In this document: piece by piece, positions 29,506 through 40,402 of the stretch
How the letters are laid out: each line of letters begins with the position of its first letter
Position numbering within the stretch: position 1 is the stretch's first letter
DNA from: Cylindrotheca closterium
Lineage: Eukaryota; Bacillariophyta; Bacillariophyceae; Bacillariales; Bacillariaceae
DNA length: 64,000 nt
Direction of reading: 5' to 3'
Assembly (NCBI GenBank): GCA_933822405.4
Contig: CAKOGP040001914.1
Coordinates: 186,001-250,000, forward strand
Position numbers and translations under genes: made by a program
Notes under the pieces: model-generated
Told to the model about the DNA's origin: nothing
Seen by the model: only the letters and a program-made list of their open reading frames with translations
Database searches by the model: none

Positions 29506-32252
29506 TTAAGCAGAGCAGCACACCGCTTGCTGCATATTGGTGGACCAGGCAACTCGCTCGGTATTAAGATCGGTGCTGAGAACTGATTGGCCCTTCATAG
29601 TGATGAGATCTCCGTCAACGACAAAGCTTCTCTCGGGAAGGTTTCCACACCAGTTCTGGCAAGAGGTAATCCCGAGGTTGTTGAAGTCCTCGTGATCAAT
29701 GGCAAAATAACGAGAAATGACATCGTTCTCGATAGTAAAGAGTTCGAACCCATCAAAGTTGTCTCTTTGTTGTGGGGGGTACCATTCATCCTCATCAAGA
29801 GGAACCGGAGCGCCTTCATCTTCTACCAATGTCAATTGGTCTTCCATTGGTGGAGGCATCTCGTCAATGGCCCAGTTCCTCCAATAGTACTTGGTGACAG
29901 GAATGATAAGGATACCAATATCGTTCACTGTAAAGTAGCGGAAGGCTTTGGGTTCCCACGAAGCTCCGCTGCTTGTGGATCCATTCTCTTCGTTCAGGAG
30001 TACAAGACGGTCGATCAAGGAGAGATCCGTAGGGTCAGATGCACCAAACAGAGAAATTTGAAGACCAATAACAGAACCTCTATCGTCAGTCTCTTGACCG
30101 ACGGCGAGGATCTTGCCACCTTCGATAGGATGCAAGTATTCCGAAAATCCAGTAACCTCCAACTCTCCCAAAACCTTAATGTCGTTGGGGTTGGACAAGT
30201 CCACTGTATACAACGGATCAATTCGCTCAAAGGTCACAGCATAGGCAATGTCGTCAAGGAAGCGCACGGCAGTGAATCTCTGTAATAGAAACGTAAAGGA
30301 TTAGAAAACATGCATGGTTTCTGTGTTGGTAGCAAGTGCAGTAGGTATACAAGTGTAGTGTAACATACCTCATTTGGTTTTCCAAGGCGTACGCCGCTCT
30401 TCTTCTCGAGCAATGATCCATTCGGGCCGTTTGTTCCAAGCACGACAATCTCATTCCAAGTATTGGACTCATCATTATTGTCTGCTGGTTCCGACGAAAT
30501 GCCAGTTCCAACCCAACTGTCAATCATTTCACCACCACCTTGGTCGGTGAGAATAAAGCCGTTCCAGAACGTGATAGTTGTAGCAATGCGAATGTTGAAT
30601 TCTCCATCTTTCTCGACCATGTCCAATGAGTAAGGATTCAGTGGTTTTCCAAATACAGATCCAACCACCTCATGCTTTGCAGAAGCGCCATCCAAACGGA
30701 AGCCAACCAAAAAGGTCATCTCTGCATACTCTTCCTTGTCGGCAACCCACTCGTAACCTTTGTCAGCAATAATGATCATATTCGCATTCGCATACACATC
30801 GCCCCAGTATCCTGGTTGAGTCGTTCCAGCCAAGGACACTTCGAGTTCAGTCGAGGTAGAGGCGGTATCATCATTGATCTTGAAAGAGCCAACCATGGCG
30901 ATGGAATCAGCAACTCTGAGTTGCGACATGATTCCATCCAAAGTGTCTTCATCATCAATGGAGCTGACAAAGAGACTGAGACGAGTGAGATCGACTGAGC
31001 CCAACAAGTTGGCTAGTTTCGAAGCAAACATGGGGACTTGTTCTTGAGCAATACGAACAGATTCAGCTTCGTACTCTTCGTCCGTCAAGCCTTCGAATTT
31101 CCATCGTTGGATTGGTTCTCGTAGGTGGGTCCATGTATCAATGGATGCTTGGGTGACAACATGACCTACTCCATCAACAGAGTAAGCTTGCTTGAAGAAT
31201 CCATGGACATCTTGCTGTCGCAAGAACCTTGGTTCTCCTCCATTAATGTCATAAATCATGATCCGAGTTCCAAGGTAGTTGCAAATGGGGGCTGGTTCAG
31301 TGAGTTTTGATTCGTGTTCTGCGCCGTAGCCAGTTACAACGATAGCCAGGTTATCCCCTTCGAGGAGGATTGCTTCGATATTCGGCTTTGGCGTCCAACG
31401 GTAGTAGTGGCCGTATGGTCCATCGAGTTTGTCTTGGTCATTTGTCTTTTCAATGTCGATCTTGGGCATTTGAACCTTGCTCAAAATCTCTCCGTCGGTA
31501 ACATTCCAGACAACAAGAGTGTCCCCATAGGAGGCGTAAATGAAGGTACCATCAGACTTGGCTTGATCCGCAGTATCGATACTTTCTTCTTGGTTGTTTG
31601 TTCCAAAGTCATCAACTCCATCAAAGTTGACCTTGTCTGCTGGAGAGTCCGCAGCTGCACCACCATCAGGCGCACCTGGAGGTGCTGCACCGTCCATGGC
31701 TATATCTTCCATAACGTCAGGTTCACGCAAGTAGTAGCCACCACCACAGCCCCAGCCGCCTCCACCAATGAAACCGCTCATCTGTTGGTTCAAGGTCATG
31801 AATCCGAACTGGCGAAGATCATCCTCAAGTTCTGCAACGTTATCATATCCTTTTGTGATATTTTCTGCACATGAAAAATGACAATTGTTGTTAGTCAAGA
31901 TGAACATCAATCAGTCCGATTGAAATGCCGAAAGTCATGAGAACTCACCGCCAAACACCGGAAGAATAGGCTCAAAGACCTTGGCAAGAGGCTTTGATTT
32001 GGCCTCTGTTTCTACTTTCGTTTCTTCCTTATCTTCGCCCCAGTCAGGAACCAATGCAAGGATGACGGCTAGCAAGACTGCACTCAAAAGCAGCACCATG
32101 CAGATGTTGCGCCCCTGCTTGGAAGGCTGTTCGGAAACGTTCTTTTCGGGATCTTTCACCACTGGCTTTGGATCATTCATCGGCGGAGCAGTCTCTGGCT
32201 TTGGAGTGGAAGTAGAAGCGGCATCTCCTCCTTGTGGAATTTCAGCACCCAT
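29506..32252 (-). CDS. Type II membrane protein with Beta_propel (secreted beta-propeller) domain
   Basis: Three exons (32252-31949, 31864-30369, 30279-29506; introns of 84 and 89 bp) give 857 residues. The N-terminus is about 47 polar residues, then a hydrophobic signal anchor (ICMVLLLSAVLLAVILALV). An acidic linker and a Gly-rich patch (FIGGGGWGCGGGYY) follow. The sequence TNNQEESIDTADQAKSDG then FIYASYGDTLVVWN is the signature start of the Beta_propel family (PF09826-type), known mainly from bacteria and archaea. Repeated blade-like strands continue to the C-terminus. Topology predicts an extracellular or lumenal propeller. Its start region (MGAEIPQGGDAASTSTP) and upstream DNA match those of the sulfotransferase-like gene at 32907-33985. 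The function of the family is not known. Confidence 0.82.
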
Positions 32253-32906
32253 TGTTTAAAATTTTTGATTGTTTTTTGTTGTTGTTGTTGTTTTTGTTGT
32301 TGTTGTTTACGATTGAATGCAAAAGAATTTGTGAGCCACGATAGACAATGCTTAGACTTGTTGTTGATCGGATGCTATCGCATCAAACGCTGTTTTTGAA
32401 TGTGTTCTTTCAGAAACTCTTTCAAATAATTAACGCAGCATGACTCGATCATTACGCGTTTAGTCGATCTTGTCGACCGTTAGAAATTCATCGATAAAAA
32501 GTGAGATACCATCCATATTGAATATATATGATACGAAAGAAGGCGACGAGCCCGTCAATCGTTCCAATAGGAGCTGGGTAATGGTTAAAAAACGAAAATT
32601 CATTGTTAGAGTAGTTGGTTACCCTAAAAGTGGCTGGCTATTACACTAAGAAAAAGGCGATAGGAGCCTCTCGTCAATCGTTCGAAATGAGCTGAGTAAT
32701 GCTATCTGGCTGGGGTAACGGAAAAAGCGAAAGTATAAAATAGGAGTAGTAGATTGGGAAGCAGGAGGATAAAAAGAAACACCATTCTACAAGAATGCTT
32801 CGTGTCCGAATCAATATGTGCGGCCTGACAGCGAGTACCGTACCGTAACGTACCGGGTACTGGGTTCGCAGCCATCCATCACAAAGAACGAAAGCAATAG
32901 TGTAAT
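32253..32906. other. Beta-propeller upstream region with microsatellite and repeats
   Basis: Begins with a TTG/TTTTTG-rich microsatellite (about 32265-32308) in the presumed 5' UTR. From 32447 it contains a segment also found at 34172-34525. Near its end the sequence carries GTACCGTACCGTAACGTACCGGGTAC-like short repeats (about 32833-32862). No coding frame is supported. Confidence 0.5.
32447..32823. repeat. Direct repeat, left copy (promoter segment of the beta-propeller gene)
   Basis: Collinear with 34172-34525 on the same strand. Shared blocks in order are TTAGTCGATCTTGTCGACC, ACGAAAGAAGGCGACG, a GGGTAATGG block, AAAAAGGCGATA with CTCGTCAATCG, and GCTTCGTGTCCGAATCAAT. Blocks are separated by diverged stretches and indels. 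Within this copy a shorter tandem similarity (near 32536-32581 and 32653-32701) repeats the elements AAGGCGA, CGTCAATCGTTC and GAGCTG-GTAATG. Confidence 0.75.
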
Positions 32907-33934
32907 CTATTGTTGTTTGTAGCCAATCCAACCCTCTACAGTCCAGTTCAGGTGCTTGTCTATATACGCCTTCATATCTGGACTCAGTGTTCTTGCCGAT
33001 CTGTTTTGTGCGGGATATGCCTTGCAGCTAGGCTCAATTCCAGTCAATTCCGATATTTGATCCAACATTTCTTGGGTACCCCTTGATACAAGGTACTCAT
33101 ACTGCATTGTCAGCATTGCTGACACTCCCTCATATTCCTTGACCGTCTGAAAGTTGCGAATCTTGTCCGTTCTCATGTCCATAATATTGTTGTAGGGCTC
33201 ACCACTCCCGTCGTTTCTCATTTCGTAAAAAGGTTGGTGATCTGAAAATTTATGCTCCTTGATTTCATCCTTTGGTATTGGGTATCGTTGACAGCTGATA
33301 ATATCCTTCCATTCGAAAAATTGTTGGCAAGGCTCGGTTTGGTTAGGCCACCGATCGTTTCCGATCCGCTCCATCGTCCACTCTTTTGAGAGGAAGGCTT
33401 CCCAATCGGCATCGGCCCTGTAGGCCAAATGTGCGGGAGAATGATGGGGTACCTTTTGCATGGCCTTGAGCCATGTATAGGGATTCCGGTATTGGGCAAC
33501 TACAATCGTGTTGTGCTTGTAGCGTTTGTAGTCTGGAAATTGAAACCAATGCTTGTAGCGGGTAAATGTGGTCGTCACCTTGATGGAATGATTGAAACAT
33601 CTTCCCAAATGACTATTTATAAGGAATAGAGTGAGCAGCAGTATATATTATGCAAACATCAGTTGTCATTTTCTGAAGCAAATCAAGCTTACCCAAAGGT
33701 CCACCGGGTTCCTGAATTTCGTTCCCCAATGATGGAAATCTGTCGAATTTTTTGTTGGGCTTTGGTTCGGCCACCCGCAGAATCAGAAGAGGAGGAGGAG
33801 GAGGAGACATCCACCACAGTGACACCAGTCGCATCCAGGCTCATAGTGGGTGAAGCATAGAGGGTAACAAACCCAATGGCGGCGCATATGAAGACCAGAC
33901 AAAGTTTGTTCAGCATATTGCCTCGACACTTCGA
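32907..33934. repeat. Inverted duplication, arm 1 (gene body of sulfotransferase-like A)
   Basis: Matches 37337-38370 in reverse orientation at high nucleotide identity, including the 80-bp intron. Similarity starts near codon 18 and stops at the termination codon, beyond which the two loci differ. Retention of the intron shows a DNA-level duplication rather than retroposition. Confidence 0.85.
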
Positions 33935-33985
33935 CTGGGGTGTGGAAGCGGAATCATCTCCTCCTTCTGCAATTTCCATACCCAT
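32907..33985 (-). CDS. Sulfotransferase-like type II membrane protein A
   Basis: Two exons (33985-33693 and 33612-32907; 80-bp intron) give 332 residues. A signal anchor (LCLVFICAAIGFVTLYA) follows a short cytosolic tail. IISIIGERNSGTRW-type sequence matches the phosphosulfate (5'-PSB) loop of PAPS-dependent sulfotransferases, and VVAQYRNPYTWLKAM fits the 3'-phosphate-binding strand. The rest is a compact, Trp- and Cys-containing catalytic domain. Members sulfate glycans or small acceptors in the Golgi; the acceptor here is unknown. From codon 18 to the stop, including the intron, it is nearly identical to copy B on the opposite strand. The first 17 codons and promoter instead resemble the neighbouring beta-propeller gene. 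Confidence 0.75.
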
Positions 33986-34621
33986 GGATCAGAGGTTTAA
34001 AAAAGTTTCAGTTCTTACTTTGCCTTTTTATGTTACTTTGTTTGTTGTGTCGGATTGGTTGCTATGAAATTCATGAGCGGGATATTACTCAAACTGGTTG
34101 CTTGTTATTATTGTTCAGACGGGATGGCATTTTGAATAAAATGCGATTTGGTTTTACCCACGCGCATTATTCAATAATACGCGTTAGTCGATCTTGTCGA
34201 CCATTTTAGGCTCTTCTGATACGGTATATTACACCGTACCAATATACTCGTATACGGGTAAATAGGTTAGGTACCGTATACGAAAGAAGGCGACGGGCCT
34301 GGGTAACGAACTGGGTAATGGGAAAAGTAATCGGAGTATTGGCACCATACAAAGTGGGGAACCATCCTTATGAAAAAGGCGATAAGCGCCTCTCCTCGTC
34401 AATCGTAGCCGGGTAATGTAAGTTGGGCTAGCGGAATAATTGTGAGTGGAATGAGTATTTGGTTGTGCCGTAATACTTGGGACCCATCCTAAAAGAACGC
34501 GCTTCGTGTCCGAATCAATCGTGCGAAAATGAGTCTTTTTGGTATCAGTGTTATAACAATAATGATTCTACTTGTACAAATTTTGTAGTGACAGTCATCC
34601 ATCCATTCTCCTTCCATCATT
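33986..34621. other. Upstream region of sulfotransferase-like A and 3' flank of CRAL-TRIO/DUF6824 gene 1
   Basis: Holds the right copy of the direct repeat (34172-34525) and a cluster of short GTAC/TATAC motifs near 34215-34275 (for example GGTATATTACACCGTACC). No coding frame is supported. Confidence 0.5.
34172..34525. repeat. Direct repeat, right copy (promoter segment of sulfotransferase-like A)
   Basis: Collinear with 32447-32823, same strand and block order. The two copies sit at comparable distances upstream of the start codons at 32252 and 33985. Coding similarity of the first 17 codons extends this relationship into both genes. Confidence 0.75.
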
Positions 34622-36298
34622 TTAATCCTTGTAGTCAGCACTGCGACGTCGATTTCGAATCGTTTTCGAAACCTTATTTCGTGCCTTGGTGTCTGGAACT
34701 TCCATCCATCGCATCGATCCCTTGTCGTAGATCAAAAATCGGACACCACTCGCCTTGATGTGCTGTACCAAGTGCTCGGCAAATTCAATCTTCTTTTGCC
34801 GTCCACTCGCCGCCTCGTACTCACCCACGTGCTGTGTAATGACTTCGTGGAATCGAAGGTTGCCGGGGTGTGATTTGTGTGATTGTCCAAACAAAATGTC
34901 TGTGGAACGTGGACTGATGGCAGTATTCGGAGAGGTGGAACGGCACGGGGATGTCTCGACCGAAACGATCTGCGAATTGCTAGTCGATCGACTGAGAGTA
35001 TCATACTCGTCGCTTTCGTCAAAGGGATCTAGGGAAAATACATCATCATCCATTTCATCCATTGGGATTCCCAGGGAAAGGTCGTCTTTCTCCTTCTTGT
35101 GAGTCTTGTCTTTGGTATTGATCTGCTCGACGTTACTGGAGGACGACGAGACAACCATTTGCGGTGTTGCTGCTGGACTAGTAGTAGTACTAGCACTATT
35201 CTCTCGTTCCTTATCAGCCGCCTCGCGTTGGTTGTACCACAATAAATGATTGTAGAGCAACAAACTCGAATCTGCCGGGGAAATGGGAAGTGAGCCCTCT
35301 GGAATTCCATACCCCCGTAACGTATACTGATTTTCCAAATGGGTTCCAAAATGGACACGGACCTTGGCGGCAAACTGGGCGGGGACGATTTGGAAAAATG
35401 CTTTCAACAATATATACTGCTTGTAATCGTCCACACAGACTTGTGTGGCGGCCCAATGAATGGGCAAAGTCATCATGTGTCTTCCTTGCTTCGCCAGGCT
35501 GCCCCCATCCTTGGATTCTTGATATTGTCCCACCGTATAGAAAATCAAAACGACGCCCGCCTTTTGGGCTTCTTCCGATTCCATGATGCTCATAAAGGTG
35601 TAGTATTTCGCTCTTACCTCACTTTTCAAAGAGTGAAATTTGGCAAAGCCACGAAAGTTGATGACGACGTGTCGACCACCCATATCACGATTGGGCAATA
35701 CCTGCAAACTTCCTCGTGCAATTCCTTCTCGATCTTCTGGGGTTAGATCGTTCAAAGTAATGTCCTTTGTTAATTTCTCGGAACCAAATAAGGTCTGTTT
35801 GGTTTGAAAAAAGTTGATGATGAGTTCCGAAGCTCGTTTCGGATCATATCGAGTTTCACCTTCTGGTGTTGTGTATCGCTTGGCTCTTAGAAACTTGAGA
35901 CGAAAGGCTCTATTCGAAACATATGCCGAGTCCATTCGTTCAGCTTGTTCGTACACTGTTCCTTCTTTTAGCGTTTTCAGGTGATTGTCCAACTCTTCTA
36001 AACAAGCATTCAGGCGAGAGGGTTCTTCAGGATCCGAATGTGCGATTCCGTTCACTTCTTCTAGCATGGTTTCCCGATCCTTGACACTTAGACCATTCAT
36101 TTTGTCTGCCAGTAACTTGTCCAATTCTTCCTTTTCTGTGGACAACCCGCCTCCTCTTTGGGATGTTTCATTATGGTTGTTGTTTGTTGAGGATGACCCA
36201 AACGACGGCATTCCAAAACCACCACAAAAAGCAGGTTTTTGAAAGGCTTGGTCTGTGAATATAAAGCTGGGCACTGTGGTTGTTTGATTGGTCGTCAT
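34622..36298 (-). CDS. CRAL-TRIO (Sec14-like) plus DUF6824 protein 1 (intronless)
   Basis: A single-exon protein of 558 residues from ATG 36298. Residues 65-125 are a helical leader shared by all four paralogues (STEKEELDKLLADKMNGLS). Residues 125-365 resemble CRAL-TRIO: RLKFLRAKRYTTPEGETRYD is the N-terminal helical part, and GRHVVINFRGFAKFHS to VLIFYTVGQYQ the lipid-pocket part. A low-complexity linker follows, then the C-terminal DUF6824-like domain from residue 466 (DILFGQSHKSHPGN, GVRFLIYD, ARNKVSKTIRNRRR). DUF6824-type domains are frequent in diatoms and suspected to bind DNA or act in regulation, but this is not established. A lipid-sensing regulator is only inference. Confidence 0.75.
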   Translation of the reverse strand: MTTNQTTTVPSFIFTDQAFQKPAFCGGFGMPSFGSSSTNNNHNETSQRGGGLSTEKEELDKLLADKMNGLSVKDRETMLEEVNGIAHSDPEEPSRLNACLEELDNHLKTLKEGTVYEQAERMDSAYVSNRAFRLKFLRAKRYTTPEGETRYDPKRASELIINFFQTKQTLFGSEKLTKDITLNDLTPEDREGIARGSLQVLPNRDMGGRHVVINFRGFAKFHSLKSEVRAKYYTFMSIMESEEAQKAGVVLIFYTVGQYQESKDGGSLAKQGRHMMTLPIHWAATQVCVDDYKQYILLKAFFQIVPAQFAAKVRVHFGTHLENQYTLRGYGIPEGSLPISPADSSLLLYNHLLWYNQREAADKERENSASTTTSPAATPQMVVSSSSSNVEQINTKDKTHKKEKDDLSLGIPMDEMDDDVFSLDPFDESDEYDTLSRSTSNSQIVSVETSPCRSTSPNTAISPRSTDILFGQSHKSHPGNLRFHEVITQHVGEYEAASGRQKKIEFAEHLVQHIKASGVRFLIYDKGSMRWMEVPDTKARNKVSKTIRNRRRSADYKD

Positions 36299-37306
36299 CT
36301 TGTTACTGAAATTGCCCCCAGACGAATCAATCTCTCATTGTTGTTGGTGCTGTGAGCGAGAACATGTGGAGATGCGAGATAACTACTCCCAAGTTCTCAT
36401 TCACCTTGTGCTGACGGTCTTAGAAGAGCGGTATTCGTATCGTTCTTCCATTTCTTTTGTTAAGTAGAGAAATCATTCACATAAAGCTCCCATCATGCCC
36501 TTACTATTATTATAGAATCCTACAGAATCGTGAGGATAGAAAAAGCCGAATTCGGAGGAAAATATATCAGTTGCTTGTCTTTGCGGTAAGTGAGTGATAC
36601 TCTACATTTTTGTTGACACCACAACATCTGGGGTCACGTTGGCCAATTAACCTCTAAAACATGACCGCTCGTCCGATAAACGTAAAAAAGCATTTTTTCT
36701 AAATCCTGGCGAGTGTGTGAGACGCGGTGCATATTTTTGCTTAAAAATGCAATGTTGCTGGGTCTTTTTATAAATTATGTAACGCCAAACTAAGCGTTGG
36801 TGTACCGGCAGGATAGCACTGAAGAATCAGCATGACATAAAACTTCAAAATGGTCAAAAATACGATTACCGTGCCTGATGGCTCAAAACCGCCAATATCA
36901 TCCGCGATCAAAGTCTGTACTTGGTCGCAGTCTATGATCGCTAGAGCAGATCGGTCGCAATCATCAGGCTGAATCGAATCAATCAAGAAACAGGCACGCC
37001 GTGTCATGTCCAATGACAGACGGGAATGGTCGAATGCAAGACGATGATACTCCAAAGCTATTTTTGTCGCTTCCGGCTTCCCGCCAGACGCTCAACGGTT
37101 GGATTTCAACACTACGAGTATAACGAAACACAAACCAATAATCGTGACCGTGCAATAGTTGAAGTTGGCATCGACCCAATCTACACATTACAGTACATCT
37201 CTCCACCTCTAGCCTCATTGGTTAACGACAAAAGGAAGACTTTTACACTATACGCACACTTCATACTTCACTCTCATACATACACTTCATAAATTGAACG
37301 ACTGAG
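36299..37306. other. 1-kb divergent intergenic region with a coding relic
   Basis: Separates CRAL-TRIO/DUF6824 gene 1 (-) from sulfotransferase-like B (+). The left 450 bp hold nothing recognisable beyond AT-rich stretches. The minus strand at 36768-37180 carries a protein-like frame with one stop, listed separately. Confidence 0.45.
36768..37180 (-). pseudogene. Possible relic of a membrane protein gene, one in-frame TGA
   Basis: One reading frame runs from a splice-acceptor-like site (TGTGTAG, ending at 37181) to a stop at 36768, interrupted only by TGA at 37094-37092. Before the TGA it encodes a hydrophobic helix (VTIIGLCFVILVVLKSNR). After it come a charged part (SIQPDDCDRSALAIIDCD) and a second hydrophobic stretch (TVIVFLTILKFYVMLILQ). 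Two membrane-like segments in one frame across a single stop suggest a decayed gene, or a missed splice. No family is recognised and the evidence is modest. Confidence 0.3.
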
Positions 37307-38370
37307 ATGCAGTTTCGGAAAAAGAATATTCCAGAGACGAAGGGTCGAAGCAATGTGCTGAATAAAGTGTTTCTGGTTTTGATATGCGCCGCCATTGGAT
37401 TTTTCACTCTCTATGATTCACCCACTATGAGCCTGGATGCGATTGGAGCTACGACGGCGGCGGATGGCTCTTCCTCTTCTGATTCTGCGGATGCTTCCAG
37501 CGATGGTCGAACCAAAGCCCAACAAAAAATTCGACAGATTTCCATCATTGGGGAACGAAATTCAGGAACCCGGTGGACCTTTGGGTAAGCTTGATTCGCT
37601 TCAGAAAATGACAACTGATGTTTGCATAGTATATACTGCTGCTCACCTTTTCCCTTCTAAACAGTCATTTGGGAAGATGTTTCAATCATTCCATCAAGGT
37701 GACGACCACATTTACCCGCTACAAGCATTGGTTTCAATTTCCAGACTACAAACGCTACAAGCACAACACGATTGTAGTTGCCCAATACCGGAATCCCTAT
37801 ACATGGCTCAAGGCCATGCAAAAGGTACCCCATCATTCTCCCGCACATTTGGCCTACAGGGCCGATGCCGATTGGGAAGCCTTCCTCTCAAAAGAGTGGA
37901 CGATGGAGCGGATCGGAAACGATCGGTGGCCTAACCAAACCGAGCCTTGCCAACAATTTTTCGAATGGAAGGATATTATCAGCTGTCAACGATACCCAAT
38001 ACCAAAGGATGAAATCAAGGAGCATAAATTTTCAGATCACCAACCTTTTTACGAAATGAGAAACGACGGGAGTGGTGAGCCCTACAACAATATTATGGAA
38101 ATGAGAACGGACAAGATTCGCAACTTTCAGACGGTCAAGGATTATGAGGGAGTGACGGCAATGTTGACAATGCAGTACGAATATCTTTTATCGACTGGTA
38201 CCCAAGAAATGTTGGATCAAATATCGGAATTGACTGGAATTGAGCCGAGTTGCAAAGCGTATCCCGCACAAAACCGATCGGCACGAGCACTAAGTCCAGA
38301 CATGAAGGAATATATCGACAAGCATTTGAACTGGACTGTAGAGGGCTGGATTGGCTACAAACAACAATAG
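37307..38370 (+). CDS. Sulfotransferase-like type II membrane protein B
   Basis: Two exons (37307-37584 and 37665-38370; 80-bp intron) give 327 residues. The start MQFRKKNIPETKGRS differs from copy A, but from the signal anchor (VFLVLICAAIGFFTLYD) onward the proteins align without gaps apart from the Ser/Asp-rich stem. The GERNSGTRW and YRNPYTW motifs are intact. Most A/B differences in the catalytic part are conservative (for example MDMRTDK against MEMRTDK). Intron position and length match copy A and the intron sequence is almost identical. It is divergent from CRAL-TRIO/DUF6824 gene 1. Confidence 0.75.
37337..38370. repeat. Inverted duplication, arm 2 (gene body of sulfotransferase-like B)
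   Basis: Reverse-complement partner of 32907-33934. About 3.4 kb lies between the arms and includes CRAL-TRIO/DUF6824 gene 1. Such arms could allow gene conversion or inversion of the interval. Confidence 0.85.
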
Positions 38371-38765
38371 AGTTGAGAGGAACGACGATTTTATTTTAGA
38401 CAATCATGAATTCATAATCACCTGTCGTCGTTGATTTCATCTATTGTGACTGGCAGTGTTGTCGCCATTTTCAAAATGGTTGGTGGGAGTTTCAGATACA
38501 AGGGCTCGTTTGATAGTATCCAAGACATTCCCAAGCAATAGTTGATAACTGTTACAGCGTAGAGTATTGATATATAAGAATTTGCCTCGAGTATATACCG
38601 TGTGCCATGTGCAGGAATATGCGGATTTGGTTTGACCATTTTTGCCTTCTATTTTCAAAAGAAGACTTTATTAGGCCTTTGTTTTCCGAGAACAAGGATG
38701 AACAATCGCAAGAGACTCAAACTCTTGAATATGTATGTATAGGCCTGACACGCATACAAGATATC
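38371..38765. other. Intergenic region before CRAL-TRIO/DUF6824 gene 2
   Basis: Contains TATA-like stretches (GATATATAAG near 38568 and GTATATACC near 38591). An in-frame ATG at 38607 would add 53 residues to gene 2. It is not preferred because the paralogues start near the position equivalent to 38766. Confidence 0.45.
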
Positions 38766-40402
38766 ATGGACCACCAGAGCCACTCTTCCACGCAGGAACA
38801 GGCACCAAGCTTCATTTTTGGTGATCTTTCAGCATCAACTTTCCAATGGAATGACACAAACGAAGGATGCTTTAGCAACTGCAATCTTTGGGGAGGAATC
38901 ATAACTAATAATAAGTCGATCACGAATGAAGATGCCGCAAAAGGCAGTAATACGGAAAAGGAAGAGGTCGACAAATTCCTGGCAGAATCTATGAAAAAGC
39001 TTAGCTTGGAAGAGAAGGAAAAGGCTCTGGAGGAAGTGCGTGGTATTCTTCCTCGGAAAGATCACATTGACGAAGACTCGGCATTCATGGATGCAATCAT
39101 GAAACGACTGGAGACTCATTTGTTGTTGATCAAACGTGGAAGTTCCTATGAAAGAGCCGAACAGATGAACAAGGCGTATGTTTCGAATCGACCCTTTCGG
39201 ATTTTATTCCTTCGAAGCAACCAATATGATCCAAAGCCGTCTGCGGAACACATGATTCGATATTTTGAAATCAAAGAAGAATTGTTTGGGACCCACAAAC
39301 TGGTACAAGAGATTTTGATTGAAGATCTCGACCCGTCAGACATCAATTGCCTCGAATCAGGAGCCGGTCAACTCTTACCTCACCCCGACAGGGCAAATAG
39401 ACGAGTTTTTCTGATGATGCCTGGCCTACGACGACTCTGTCCGGTCGAGCATCAACTTAGGTCCAATTTCTACGTGATAATGACGACTCTTCGGGAGTCA
39501 GATGAGGCTCGCAGACACGGCGTCGTCGCTATCATATATACGGTTGGTAAGTACTATCAAGAGTATCATCGTTGACCATTATTTTTATGCAAAGTCTCTC
39601 ATTTGTTTGATTCATTCTTGTTGAAACAGGTCGCTTTCGAGACATGAGCGCGGGATTGGATGCAGCTAGATTTGCCAAGGTTGCATCTTCCCTTCCTATT
39701 CCCTTTTGTGGTATGCATTTTTGTCACTCGGATATCAGACAGTTTGTATTGGTGAAAGCATTGCTCCCATTGATGCCTTTGTACGCCACTCCCAAGTTCC
39801 GATCTCACTATGGTACACATGCAGAAGTTCTCTACGCGCTGAGAGGATATGGAATATCAGAGGATGTTCTCCCTTTCTCCCATTTTGAAGATAAATTCCT
39901 GCTTCGTCATCACAACATGTGGTGCCAAGATCGGAAGCAGAAGGATGCCATTATTGCGATTGAACGGAGGGCTCTATTGGTATTGGATTGCCCACCAGGG
40001 CCATATAACGCGGAAGAAGCGGTCAGCACCGCTTTAAACCATGATGATAAAGGGTCTCATGAACTAATTGCGTCCAAAGCGGTCTTTGATGAAAGCGCCC
40101 AGGAATCGGACGATGGGAGATTGAATCCTTGCCCCCAAGATATCTTGTTTGGATATGGATACAAGCTTCACCCAGGGAATGTCCAACTACACAACTTGAT
40201 AGGTGACCATGCGGATGACTATGCAGCAATTGATGGGAAGAAAGAGAAAATGGACTACGCCTTGAATCTGGTCCGCTACATGAAGAATCAAGGGTCGCGC
40301 TTTCTCATCTTCGAAAGGGAATCGAAAGGGTGGGTGGAAGTGTCGGATAACCAAGCAAGGAACAAGGTCGCGAAAACCATACGGAATCGTCGTCGAAAAT
40401 GA
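38766..40402 (+). CDS. CRAL-TRIO plus DUF6824 protein 2
   Basis: Two exons (38766-39546 and 39630-40402; 83-bp intron) give 517 residues. I start at 38766 because MDHQ...APSFIFGD aligns with the start of protein 1 (PSFIFTD). The shared leader (TEKEEVDKFLAESMKKLS), CRAL-TRIO-like part (FRILFLRSNQYDPKPSAEHM to VVAIIYTVG) and C-terminal DUF6824-like domain (DILFGYGYKLHPGN, SRFLIFERE, ARNKVAKTIRNRRR) are all present. The intron splits the Gly codon of YTVG, a position uninterrupted in the other three paralogues. No signal peptide or membrane span is seen. Confidence 0.75.

Noticed and set aside
32447..34525. LTR-type retroelement with direct repeats
   Set aside because: No gag, protease, reverse transcriptase or integrase lies between the repeats. 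The repeats are promoter segments followed by homologous start codons.
38607..38765. N-terminal extension of CRAL-TRIO/DUF6824 protein 2
   Set aside because: Paralogue 1 begins at the position equivalent to 38766, and a TATA-like run lies just upstream of 38607.
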